This document shows, one piece after another, positions 12,061 through 22,525 of a DNA stretch of 64,000 nucleotides. The stretch's first letter is position 1, and each line of letters opens with the position of its first letter. Source of the stretch: Adineta ricciae (lineage: Eukaryota > Rotifera > Eurotatoria > Adinetida > Adinetidae); the NCBI GenBank assembly GCA_905250025.1, contig CAJNOJ010000044.1:472261-536260 (forward strand), given 5' to 3'. Made by a program: the position numbers and the translations under genes. The notes beneath the pieces are model-generated. The model saw only the letters and a list, made by a program, of their open reading frames with translations. It searched no databases and was not told the origin of the DNA.

Positions 12061-13217
12061 AGATGTCCTCGGCATTCGTACTATTCAATATGGATATAAT
12101 TTCTAAATAGCTATTTTGAGATTCAAGACAGACGTGAATGGTTTTTTCTAGAGAAATCGGATCCTTGAACTCAAAAAGAAATCCCCTAGCTATAATTAGA
12201 AGAACTTCAGCAGCCGCGCACGTATGAAGTCACGTTCATTTTTATTCTGTTGCGCTAATATTCATCGTACTATGGAACAAATCTCGATGAGCATTAATAT
12301 TCATTTTACCAAACCGTTCCTGTGCGATATCTTATTCATCTTTAGCGGAGATACAATATGAATGTTCAACTACTCTTAACATGCATGATAGTTGTTAACC
12401 GATTTTCGCCTAAATCACCCTAGTATTTAATATAATAAGAATTGTTCATCGCATTCAGCGACTAAATACGCTAAATTTAATAACAAAGTTACATATTCAA
12501 TCAAGTGTTTTTCTTTCGCATGTCACTGAACTTCAGGATAAATTTACACTATATTATCTTTGAGTTAATCAATTGGTATCGATTACATTAACTCGTTTTC
12601 TACTGACATCTGCTGTCTATCTTAGATACTTCCTTATTGCTGTACGTTTATTACGAATCGATATCTTCCATTCATTCACTTCGACAAACACCATTAAAAC
12701 AAAACAAATAACTAACGCACCATGTGCAGATATATTTGTTCCACATAGACTGATATCGAATCAGGTGTTAGAGGCACATTTTCTTTTATAAAAGCCAAGA
12801 GATCGCATTGATAGTCCAGACGAATCAGTCTTAGATATCTTCTGCATGCAGAAAGTACTTGAGGGGAAAAATCAATTACTCTTGAATGCTATTTGGAATG
12901 AATATACATAATTTTTATAAGATTAGCGTAGAATAATCAATCGTACAAAATTTTTCTCTGATAAATCGATTTAATCTATTCAATAGTATTTATCTTAAAG
13001 TAAATACTGCACCAGAAGACAATAGAGAGCATTGCGAATCATTTAGTATATTTACTTATTTTCTTTCTAGTTAGCCGAATCTCACAAATCAATTTACTTC
13101 GTATCTTTTCGATATGACTATTTGATTTCATACTCAGGTTGTCAATCAAATTTGCAATCTTTATTCGATAATTTTCCCTTCAACTTCGAATGGGCTGGTG
13201 TGTTATACTTGAACAAC
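12061..13217. other. divergent intergenic region DCTN6 / MGAT2
   Basis: 1157 bp between divergent genes, so it should hold both promoters. An acceptor-like CAG at 13137-13139 lies upstream of the MGAT2 start and may end a 5' UTR intron. The ORF at 12573-12791 has no domain support. Confidence 0.5.
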
Positions 13218-15534
13218 ATGTTTCGTTTTCTTCGCTCGCGTTGTGCCATCGCTCGTTATATTATCATTTGGCTATTCATCATCACAATGTTCAAAATCAC
13301 CACAGTATTCTATTATGATCTTCAGCAACAGTCAGTCGATAGTAGTTCATTAGCTTTACCCTTCGATGACACCAATTTAAACCGAGAGAGATCGATAAAT
13401 GCAACAAAGCCTCCAAGTTCAGATACGTCACTGGCATTGAATCGAACCGCAATTGAGTACTATCGGAAGTATGTCGAGAGGAAAAATCGAGCGCAGTTTA
13501 TGTACAATGCGCATTTATTTTCCCGAACAACTCGGTATGTTCTACTGGTACAAGTCCATACACGTGTGGTTTATCTCAAGAAATTTATTGAAATGTTACG
13601 TTCGGTTGAGACAATTAATCAAACATTGCTAGTATTTAGCCATGATTTCATCGATCCGGCGATCAATATTCTCATTACCAATATAACATTTGTTCCGGTA
13701 ATATGTTTTGACGAGATTGAAATTCTATCCTGGTAGTTTAACAGCAACTGATGTTTATTATTTTAAGTATCTTCACCCTGACGATAGTTTCGAATATCCT
13801 ATTACTATCTACAGAGAGATTAAACGAAATTCACTTGTGCATTTGATTGTTTTAGGTGATTCAAATATTTTATCCATATTCTCAACAGCTTTATCCAGAT
13901 GAGTTCCCCGGCTTAGATCCAAACGATTGCCCACGAGATATGGCTAAACATAAGTAAGTCGAAAATTGATTTCTAGTCGACATTTATCATTGATATAACC
14001 ATTACTGCAGTCATTCGAAAGAAACTATACGTAGGTCATTTGTTTCTATTGAAATAATAAATCGAAATTTTCCTTCTCGTGTTGGTTTGTGTGTGTGTGT
14101 GTGTATCTTTTGTTTTAGCACAGCCATGATGAGTAAAATATCTTTAATTAACTAATTCATCTTCTATATGATTGAAATTCGATGATTGCTGAATGAGTTT
14201 TCTTACGATTTCCTACTTTTCTTTTTCAGAGCTTTGGCAAATCGATGTAAAAATGCTCCGTATCCCGATAAATATGGTCATTATCGAGAAGTGTCTATTG
14301 TACAGATAAAACATCACTGGTGGTGGAAAGTAAGTTCGAAGTGTCTTGAGAGATTATCCAGTACTTTATTCAACTTTTCGAAATCAATTCAGAGAAAATA
14401 TAAATATTTCATACTGGTCAAGAAGTAATTATCATTCGTCTATACAGGTTTTGGTTCTAACAAAATGAATAAAACGTTCTAGCTTTTTAACCTAAAAGTA
14501 TTTTTTCGTACTGAATGTTGATTCAGGATTTGTACATCAATGTTTAACAAATTAGATCGAATAACAATATTTGATGAGAGTTTAATTAACATTTGCTCGC
14601 GTTTTACAGATACTAATCTGAGCTAGAATTTTGCTCACTATAACCGATTCGATGGATTTTACTTTTAAACATAATGAACAAATTGGATTTTCTAGCTCAA
14701 TTTTGTTTTCAACTCAATTGAAATACTGCAAAATCGCTCAGACTTACTGCTGCTTCTACTTGAAGAAGACTTTTATCTCTCGCCCGACGCTCTGATCTTT
14801 TTAAAGAAAATGGAAGAAGACAAGCCACGGTAAGCTAAACATAAATGCATATTCTAATTCCCGATAACCGTTTCATTTTCTATCTCATAGGCTTTGTCCA
14901 GAATGTTTGTTCTACACATTGGGCAATTTAGAAAAATCAGGTAGACAATTCGATAAACTCAGTTCAAAAGTATGATCACGAAAAACATTTCTTCCAACTA
15001 TCCTCAAACAAATGATTTTTCCAGGTCTCAATTGCATATTGGCATGCAAGATATAATCTTGGCATGACCATTTCTTACTCCCTGTGGGTTTTACTTGTTA
15101 AATACGCGGAAGAATTTTGCAATGTCGACGATTATAATTGGGATTGGTCACTTGTTCATCTAGCACAACAACGACTGAATTATCCACGTGTGATGTGGTC
15201 AAGTGCCACTCGACTGATCCATCTTGGATCATGGTAGATTGATTTTTTTATTCTTTGCTTTTTCGTTATTGGTAATTTTAGTGGTACTCATCATAAAAAA
15301 ACATGTTCGAGCGAATCGGACATTGCTCGCTGGAAAGAAACCGATAAATTCTATGATGTCAATAAGCAATATTTATTCTCAACGAAATCTCTTTCCATAC
15401 ATCTAAGATACGAAGCCAAACGTCCAGTTAAACAAACGAATGGTGGATGGTCCGACTTACGCGATCGACAACTATGCTTGTCATTCGCATTGAAAAATAC
15501 TAAAGATCTTTCTCGTATAATAATGAGAACTTGA
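13218..15534 (+). CDS. MGAT2: Alpha-1,6-mannosyl-glycoprotein 2-beta-N-acetylglucosaminyltransferase
   Basis: Seven exons (13218-13697, 13856-13953, 14230-14329, 14696-14829, 14891-14969, 15025-15233, 15282-15534) give 450 residues; the human enzyme has 447. It is a type II membrane protein with a short basic tail and one hydrophobic segment at about 14-33, which is why the ATG at 13218 is preferred to the in-frame ATG at 13122. Family motifs: LLVQVHTR, LLVFSHDF, QLYPDEFPG-DPNDCPRD, IKHHWWWK, metal-binding LEEDFYLSPD (about 247-256), YDDYNWDWSL-like DDYNWDWSL, CGTHHKKTC and GGWSDLRD. It adds the second-branch GlcNAc that turns hybrid into complex N-glycans in the medial Golgi. It is the first gene of a tight + strand trio. 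Confidence 0.94.
14087..14104. repeat. GT dinucleotide repeat in MGAT2 intron 2
   Basis: About nine GT units inside the intron between 13953 and 14230. Confidence 0.8.
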
Positions 15535-15647
15535 TATGTTGTAATTCTTTTTCTTTTCGGCTTTGTACAATATTTTAACTTGATGTTTCTATCGAGATAC
15601 TGTGGAACTCATTGTTTTTTATTGTTTTTCTTTGTATACTTCTTCAG

Positions 15648-15668
15648 ATTTGAAAGAAAACAGCACGT
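15648..15668 (+). promoter_or_regulatory. acceptor-like site and short leader before carnitine acetyltransferase
   Basis: A pyrimidine-rich tract ends in CAG at 15645-15647, only 21 nt before the ATG, and is followed by ATTTGA. The upstream gene's stop codon is 134 nt away, which leaves little room for a separate promoter. It fits a trans-splice acceptor or a 5' UTR intron. Confidence 0.4.
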
Positions 15669-18464
15669 ATGTTTTCAGCCGTTCGTCGAAGTTATTCCGC
15701 ATGGACAATTAATAGGAATGTAATTTATATCGTCATTTACCTTGCGTCTGTCGATTGATGTAATCTATTTTAAATATAGGCGCCCTTTGAGCTTTATCAA
15801 AAGGCATGTTTGCCGTCGGTTCGTTCTGTTCTTTCTCCTCATTCTCCGACAATCACATTGCGAACGAACGCGCACATGACACCTTCACATACAATGCATC
15901 AAAATGGCTTGCTTCGGTTAGATAACAGAATTGTACCATTTAACAAATCATTTTTCTTCCGATCGTTTTGTTTTAAGATTACCAGTACCAACCTTAGCTG
16001 AAACAGCGCAAAAATACTTGAAAACAGTTGCACCCTTGTTGAACAACGATGAATTTAATGACACAAAAAAAGTTTGTTAATCGAACAATGAGAACTATTC
16101 TATTGAAAAAGTACCTTTGCGTTCAGGTTGTTGAGCAGTTTCAACATGAAAGTGAACCTTTACAAGAATTGTTATTAAAACGAGCACAAACAGAAGACAA
16201 TTGGGTAGGACAGCATGTTTGATTTCAAATCTAACTACATTTTATACTTGATGTTAGTTATCACAATGGTGGCTTGATAAAACTTATCTTGAATGGCGTT
16301 TGAATCTACCGATCTTTTACAATCCAGCTCTGGTATTTCCTCGACAGCCATACAAAGATTTCGATGGACAGATTCAATTTGCAGCTAATTTTATACACGG
16401 TGTTCTTCGTTATCGAACATTGATTGACAAGTAATTAGTTATCTCGAGAAAAAAGTTTCATTGGTGGACGAGTCGCATTTCAATTCACTTTAGTGATCAG
16501 TTGCCGATTGATCGTTTTGGTAAAGATCCACTCTGCATGGATCAATACAAAAAATTAATTGGCACAAACCGAATTCCAGCCGACCGTATCGATCGACTCC
16601 ATGTGTATAACAAATCTGGTCATCATCATGTCGCTGTGTTCTATCACAATAATGTACGTTAGGTAGATGTTTGTTTATCTGTATTCTAGTGGGTTTTGTT
16701 TAGGTCTATCGGCTTCCTGTGTACGATCAAGAGAGAAATCCGCTATCAGCTGCAGCAATTTATAGTCATTTGAAAAAATTGGCTGATTCCAAAGAAACGA
16801 ATGATCAGGCAACATTAATTGGACATTTAACGGCAGATGAACGACAACTGTGGGCGCCGATTTATCAGCAATTATCATCAAGTAAATGTCGTTTGTACGT
16901 TTATAAAATCGACATTCTTAGTTTTTCAGTTCCAGAAAATAAAGAATTGTTTGATACAATCAATGATAGTGTGCTCGTTTTATGTCTTGACGATACTTAT
17001 GAAACATCTCCTACGGGAGCAACGAAGAAAGATATTCAATCCATTGCAGGATACAATCTTTTACACGGTAACGGAACCAAATCGAACACTGCTAATCGAT
17101 GGTTCGACAAAACACTTCAAGTAAATGATTTTGGGAAATTCTATGATGATAAACTTTGTTTTTGTCAGGTTATCGTCAGCCCTGATGGCTATTGTGGTCT
17201 GAATTATGAACATTCAGTAGCCGAAGGTGGAATGATTACAGCTCTAGTGGATAATGTTCTTGATTATTGGTTTGTTGCTTGTATTGCAAGGTAACTTACC
17301 GTCACTTATATTTGTGTTTGATTTTAGTAAAGCAGCACAGCCACTCGTCCAAACAGGTCAATCATCATTGTTAAGCAAATGCCGCGTGATTGTACCGAAA
17401 GAGGTGGAGCAATCGATTGTCGAAAGTGAAAAACGTGTTAATAAGTAAAATTGTGATGCATACAGCTGGCATTTTTCATTACTTTTTTCTTCTTCCTAAC
17501 TAGATTTATTCAAAATTGTGATATCATCGTTTACAAATACACGGGTTTTGGTAAACAATTTGCCAAAGAGAATAAATTCAGCATCGGTATGTGAGCTCGG
17601 TATCATTGATTCCTATAAATCTTTATTGATTGCAGATGCCATTATACAAGTTGGCTTACAAGTGGCTTATTTTCGGTAATAGAATATCTTGAGCATAATC
17701 GCCTTTCTTATCTAGCTGAATTTCTCTTCAGAATGCATGGAAAATGTGGTGCTACATATGAGAGTGGTTCTCTTCGTCGTTATCATCTTGGTCGAACAGA
17801 AACTATTCGATCATGTACCTTAGATGCACTGAAATTCGCTCGTACTATGGCTGAACAGCATAATGAAACATCAAGCAGTGCTAAGTATGATCTATTTCAA
17901 AAGGCAATTCAAGCACATCGACAAAATACGAATGATGTAAGACTGAATATTCGAAATATTTTATTGAATTTTACTTATCTTACTCTAGGCAATCAATGCA
18001 AAAGGTATCGATCGACATCTATTAGGATTGCGATTGATTGCTGCGGAAAATAATCTACCAAAACCAAAATTATACGACCATGTGAGCTATAAACGTGCAA
18101 TGCATTTTACATTGTCAACCAGTCAAGTAAGGCAGTGATGTTAATAAATTGTTGATTATTGTTTACGGTAAAATTTTAGGTAGCTGCCAAACATGATTGT
18201 GTCATGATTTTCGGTCCAGCTGTTGACGACGGATGTAAGAAATGTTGATGTTAATGACGAATCATTCTAGTTGAGTTGTTTTTCCTAGATGGCTGTTGTT
18301 ATAATCCACGCAATGATTCGATAAATTATATGATGACAGCATTCAAAGTCAACAATGGAGGGACCAATGTGGAACAGCTTTCCAATCATTTTAATCGCAG
18401 TTTAACCGATATTCGACAACTAATCGAACAGAATTCTAATAATCCAATCAAATCTAAACTATAG
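15669..18464 (+). CDS. CRAT: Carnitine O-acetyltransferase
   Basis: Fourteen exons from 15929 to 18464 are certain and encode 612 residues; the N-terminus is less sure. The best model begins at 15669-15719 (a basic, mitochondrial-presequence-like start), with a small exon at about 15780-15822 joining it. Family signatures: LPVPTLAETAQKYL, NWLSQWWL, QIQFAANFIHGVL, GNRWFDKTLQ-like ANRWFDKTLQ, catalytic His in GLNYEHSVAEG, ATYESGSLRRYHLGRTETIRS, GIDRHLLGL, STSQV and DDGYGCCYNP. The last three residues are SKL, a canonical peroxisomal PTS1, so dual mitochondrial and peroxisomal targeting is likely, as in other animals. It interconverts acetyl-CoA and acetylcarnitine. It lies between MGAT2 (134 nt) and ADI1 (105 nt). 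Confidence 0.93.
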
Positions 18465-18545
18465 GCAGTCGTTTTTCCCAATTTTATTTCTACAAGCTAT
18501 GTGATTAGAATATATAAAACAATCAGTCTCCTTTTTATTTTCTAG

Positions 18546-18569
18546 ATTTGATAAATAAAAGAAATCATC
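18546..18569 (+). promoter_or_regulatory. acceptor-like site before acireductone dioxygenase
   Basis: CTCCTTTTTATTTTCTAG ends at 18545, 24 nt before the ATG, followed by ATTTGA as before CRAT and the GPCR. The whole gap to the CRAT stop is 105 nt. Consistent with trans-splicing of a polycistronic transcript; a cis 5' UTR intron cannot be excluded. Confidence 0.4.
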
Positions 18570-19307
18570 ATGGTATGAAGTCGCCTTTCACTTGAAACTT
18601 TCGATTCCTCGATTTTATAGGTTCAATGTTGGTATATGGATGATCGAAAAGAAGATCCACAGGAAGACCACCTGTTGGAAGAAGTGGACACCGTAACATT
18701 GTGTAACAAAACAGGTGTCGAAGTTTGGTATTTTCATCCTGATCAAATTCGTGCTGATAGTGAATGTCCATCGTTAATTAAATTAAAAAAAGATCGAGGG
18801 TAATTCATTGCACTAAGGCGAATGTTCGATTGGAGAGTTTTTCGGTTATGCATAGATATACTTATGAGGATGAAATTAAAGTCGATCCAACCATGGAGAA
18901 TTATGAGAACAAATTGAAAACATTCTTTGCCGAACATCTTCATTCGGATGAAGAAATTCGACTTGTACTTGAAGGATCTGGTTTCTTCGATGTTCGCGAT
19001 TGCGATGACAAATGGATGAGAATTCATGTTTTTCCTGGTGATTTGATTATTTTACCTGCTGGTAATCTATTCAAAGCATTTTCATTTTTGCATTAAATCG
19101 TTCTCCTTCGTAGGAATTTATCATCGATTCATACCTGATAAACAAAATTTTATTCGTGCACGACGTCTCTTTGTCGGAGAACCCATCTGGACTCCAATAA
19201 ATCGACCTGATGGTGACAAGCATCCATCACGCAAAGTTTATGTCGATCATCTTTATCGTAATGGTGAGCAAACCGCTGGTAACAACATCATTGAAGCAAT
19301 GTCATAA
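18570..19307 (+). CDS. ADI1: Acireductone dioxygenase (ARD)
   Basis: Four exons (18570-18572, 18621-18799, 18856-19061, 19114-19307) give 193 residues. The first coding exon is just the ATG, ahead of a 48-nt intron; the next codons give VQCWYMDDR, the expected family start. Cupin motif: [10 protein letters not shown] supplies two His and a Glu, and GIYHRF the third His, for Fe/Ni binding. FFDVRD, LPAGIYHRF and [11 protein letters not shown] also match. The enzyme oxidises acireductone to 2-oxo-4-methylthiobutyrate and formate in the methionine salvage pathway. Its stop lies 26 nt from the stop of the convergent MFS gene, so the 3' UTRs must overlap. Confidence 0.94.
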
Positions 19308-19333
19308 GACAAAAAAGGCACTTTCTTTTTATT

Positions 19334-20710
19334 TTATTTCTTTTCAACAGTCTCCTTTTCTGGCCTGTGTTTTACATATATAAGAATAAAAGCAAACAAC
19401 AGAGAAGCCAGAATAGCAACTGCAAGTGAAATAAGAATAAAACCTATGGGTCCGAGTATTTTCGGATTGATACTGTAACCAATCAACAATGGAATAATCG
19501 CATCACCGGCTGAACCACCCACTGCTATAAATGACATTCGTTTACCTGTTATCGAAACATATCGTTCCGTAAAAGCAATCGTAGACGGATAAATAGAAGC
19601 GACTGATAGGCCGTATAGAATAGAACCAATCCATAATAGTAAGGGTGATTTGTTTAAAACATACAATAATGTCAAGGAACAAATACAGCCAATCAAATCG
19701 ATAAAAATCATTTGCAATGCGGATAGTTTGATTGAGAGTGGAATACCACATAAACGGCCGAATGCAAACGATGCCCAAAATAAAGAATTTATATAGGCAC
19801 TAATGTCTTTTGGAAAGTTTAAATGTAAAGTTGCATACGTATGTATATAGGCACCAAACGCTGATTCGCCACCGACATAGAGCAAAAGAAATATTGTGAT
19901 TAAAATGAGAAAGAAGCGATTCTTTGATGTTGAGGATGGTTCTGCTGGATTTGTTTGTTCATCTGATGCAACAATCGATTCGATTTGGTTGTTCAAATCA
20001 TCGATTTGTTTATTTTCTAAAGTAATCTGTTCAATTTTTTTCGAGAAAACTTCATCACGTAGAGCATAGGCTAAGATCCAGATAATATTCGGTATATGTA
20101 AACAACCAATCAACCAATAGGCATAATGCCACTGATCAACTGGACTTGTGTTTTTCAAAAACGGTGCAATGATCAATGGTGAAAGAAACGCGCCAACACC
20201 AAAAGCGCCGTGAAGTGCTTGTAGATATGGATTAACATTGAACTTGTCGTAATGACGTATGGTTAAAATTTGGGCTAGGTTATCAACAATACCAGCGGTA
20301 AAACTCCACATGAGGTGAGCGACGATCATAGGTACAAGTTGATAGACTAAGGGAATGATTAATGTTGATGCACACATAGTAAAAACACAGATCGTTAGGA
20401 ATGTTCGCCCTAGTAGTGGGAAACGATCGATTAGAGTTCCACCGATTAAAGTTCCAATCAAGAAGCCAAACGAACGAGTAAAGAGAACGTAGACAACTTC
20501 TTCGAATGGAGATTTGACTTGTTCACCAAATTTGAGTAGGGTTGGTCCGATAAGACCGGAGCCGAATCCCATGGATAGAAATGAATAAAATAGAGCAAAG
20601 AAATAAATAATCGATGGTTTTTTCGTCGAAATTTTCCCCGATTTGGCCTCGTCAGTCGGTGATCCATGTAAAGTATGAAGAGAAACAACCGATGTTGATA
20701 ATGACTGCAT
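19334..20710 (-). CDS. Major facilitator superfamily transporter, intronless
   Basis: One uninterrupted 458-codon frame. About twelve hydrophobic segments are visible, with a hydrophilic loop of about 45 residues in the middle (about 225-265) as in MFS proteins. The first segment carries GSGLIGPTLLKFGEQ and the loop after TM2 carries GGTLIDRFPLLGR, the MFS inter-TM2/3 motif. It looks like the MFSD4/NAGLT1 or fucose-permease branch of sugar carriers, but the substrate cannot be told. The lack of introns is unusual beside neighbours with 4-16 exons: a retrocopy, a horizontally gained gene, or simple intron loss. Confidence 0.8.
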   Translation of the reverse strand: MQSLSTSVVSLHTLHGSPTDEAKSGKISTKKPSIIYFFALFYSFLSMGFGSGLIGPTLLKFGEQVKSPFEEVVYVLFTRSFGFLIGTLIGGTLIDRFPLLGRTFLTICVFTMCASTLIIPLVYQLVPMIVAHLMWSFTAGIVDNLAQILTIRHYDKFNVNPYLQALHGAFGVGAFLSPLIIAPFLKNTSPVDQWHYAYWLIGCLHIPNIIWILAYALRDEVFSKKIEQITLENKQIDDLNNQIESIVASDEQTNPAEPSSTSKNRFFLILITIFLLLYVGGESAFGAYIHTYATLHLNFPKDISAYINSLFWASFAFGRLCGIPLSIKLSALQMIFIDLIGCICSLTLLYVLNKSPLLLWIGSILYGLSVASIYPSTIAFTERYVSITGKRMSFIAVGGSAGDAIIPLLIGYSINPKILGPIGFILISLAVAILASLLFAFILIYVKHRPEKETVEKK

Positions 20711-21055
20711 ACTATTTGTTGATGTTTTTTCTTTGTTTATGCCTTACTCTTTCTCTTTTCTGTTCTGTTCTGTTCTTATCATCTATCGAAAAAAAATTTT
20801 TAATAATATTAAACAGGAATGAAATGATCAAAAACCATGTTATATGGATTCTTTTAGTAACGACGAAGGTTTACGTTTGTCGGATTGTAACATGCGTCAT
20901 TTATTGCCTTCAAATCTAAACACTGAATTTGATTTATGTTAATCATTCTAACAAGATTCACCTTGATATTTATTATGAAATAGTTTGATTAATTCTCACA
21001 GCAAAAAACAAGCAAATGTCATACAGAAAAATTTGTAAGAAATTATCTGACATGG
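20711..21055. other. spacer between the MFS gene and SelO
   Basis: 345 bp between two minus-strand genes; expected to hold the MFS promoter and the SelO 3' UTR. No coding sequence seen; TTC/CTGTT-rich stretch at about 20750-20775. Confidence 0.5.
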
Positions 21056-22525
21056 TTAAGATGAGCATGAGATAATCAATTTTTTTGCCCACGAAGGAGA
21101 TCGTTTTGCGTAGTCATTCATTTCTTCTTGTTCATCGAATGGTCGTCGAAATAAATTAAGTAATCGATCGATTTCACTGAAGTCATCCTTTTGCGCTTTT
21201 TCAATCGCTACTTGTGCCATATAGTTTCGCAGAATGTATTTCGGATTGATACGATTCATTCGTTCACGACGCGTTTGCTTTGCATAACTGCCTTCTGATG
21301 CTAGTCGTTGTTGATAAACAGAAAACCAATGTTCCCTCTTCAGAACGTCCGGAATAACTCCATCGGCGAGTTGTCTCCAGAATTGAGTGTAATCAATATG
21401 ATATACATCCAATAAACGAAGAATTTCTTCATAAATCCATTGATCTGAGTGAAGGTACAGCGTTAAGCCCAATTTACGCCGCATTAACGTATCATATGTT
21501 CGATTGAACGACGACCAAAATTCGTATTGTTCATCGATATGTTTATTCGTGTCAATCAGCGAATCCAATGCTAAGCGTAACTTTCCCAGATTCCAAGCAG
21601 CGATCGTCGGTTGTTGATCGAATGCGTAACGACCTTCGTCATCGGAGTGGTTGGGCACATAACGTTGAAGTTTATCTTCAACAAATCCGAATGGTCCATA
21701 GTCAACAGTTGATCCTAAAACGTTCATGTTGTCTGTATTTAACACTCCATGAGTGAACCCAAATGCTTGCCAGTAACCAATGAGTGTTCCTGTTCGATGA
21801 GCAATATCGATGAGCAATGAGTTATAGCGATATTTAGTCAAGTCTTGTTTTGGATACATATTGTCAATAACAAAATCGGCTAGTTGTCGAATTTGTTCGA
21901 ATTGATGACGCGTAGAAAAGATTTCAAATGTACCTATTCGTATAAATGCAACGATCGGTGCAACGCGCACAACAACAGCACCCGTTTCGATTGTTTCGCG
22001 ATAGACTGGTAATAGAGTTGAACCAACCAGACTCAACGCACGTGTAGTATCTATTCCTAAGTGAAACATGGCTTCAGAGGCGAGATATTCTCGTATTGAT
22101 GAGCGTAATACTGCACGACCGTCGCCACCACGAGCATACTGCGTGGGCCCAGTGCCTTTAGCATGAAATGCCCATTGATCAAGTTGACCGAGTAGACTGG
22201 CTCTTCCATCGCCTAGCTGGGAAGTAAAATATCCAAATTGATGTCCAGCATAATTCATTGCCACTGGTCGTGAACCAGAGAAAAGTTTATTTCCACTCAA
22301 GAACTCCGCCATTTCTTGTCGGTCGATCATCGCTATTGACAACGTAGTCAGTAATTCTTCGTTGATACTGATTAAATTCGGTTCAGGTATCGATTTTGGC
22401 TGTGTAAACGAATAGAAATATTTTGATGGTAATTGTTCGACATACGTATTATTGTTAAAGTGTAAAAACGTTTCGACATGGGGTTTAAATAGAAATAAAC
22501 AAATAAATATTCTTAAAATCATCAA
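21056..22525 (-). CDS. SelO-type protein adenylyltransferase (UPF0061/YdiU), intronless
   Basis: A single 489-codon frame, close to bacterial SelO (about 480) and much shorter than vertebrate SELENOO (about 670). Motifs: NYAGHQFGYFTSQLGDGRA, KGTGPTQYARGGDGRAVLRS, SEAMFHLGI-TTRALSLV, active-site HGVLNTDNMNVLG and the metal-binding DYGPFGF. The end SCSS has Ser where vertebrate SELENOO has selenocysteine, as in bacterial forms. SelO is a pseudokinase-fold enzyme that transfers AMP to Ser/Thr/Tyr, tied to redox balance. The first 20 residues are hydrophobic (signal or organelle targeting). A CTAG acceptor-like site lies a few nt before the ATG. Bacterial origin is plausible but untested. Confidence 0.93.
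   Translation of the reverse strand: MMILRIFICLFLFKPHVETFLHFNNNTYVEQLPSKYFYSFTQPKSIPEPNLISINEELLTTLSIAMIDRQEMAEFLSGNKLFSGSRPVAMNYAGHQFGYFTSQLGDGRASLLGQLDQWAFHAKGTGPTQYARGGDGRAVLRSSIREYLASEAMFHLGIDTTRALSLVGSTLLPVYRETIETGAVVVRVAPIVAFIRIGTFEIFSTRHQFEQIRQLADFVIDNMYPKQDLTKYRYNSLLIDIAHRTGTLIGYWQAFGFTHGVLNTDNMNVLGSTVDYGPFGFVEDKLQRYVPNHSDDEGRYAFDQQPTIAAWNLGKLRLALDSLIDTNKHIDEQYEFWSSFNRTYDTLMRRKLGLTLYLHSDQWIYEEILRLLDVYHIDYTQFWRQLADGVIPDVLKREHWFSVYQQRLASEGSYAKQTRRERMNRINPKYILRNYMAQVAIEKAQKDDFSEIDRLLNLFRRPFDEQEEMNDYAKRSPSWAKKLIISCSS

Noticed and set aside
13122..13217. Upstream ATG extending MGAT2 by 32 residues
   Set aside because: It would put a long non-basic stretch before the membrane anchor; the ATG at 13218 gives the usual short type II cytoplasmic tail.
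18800..18817. An 18-nt intron in ADI1
   Set aside because: Too short; the acceptor at 18854-18855 gives a 56-nt intron and the expected [10 protein letters not shown] continuation.
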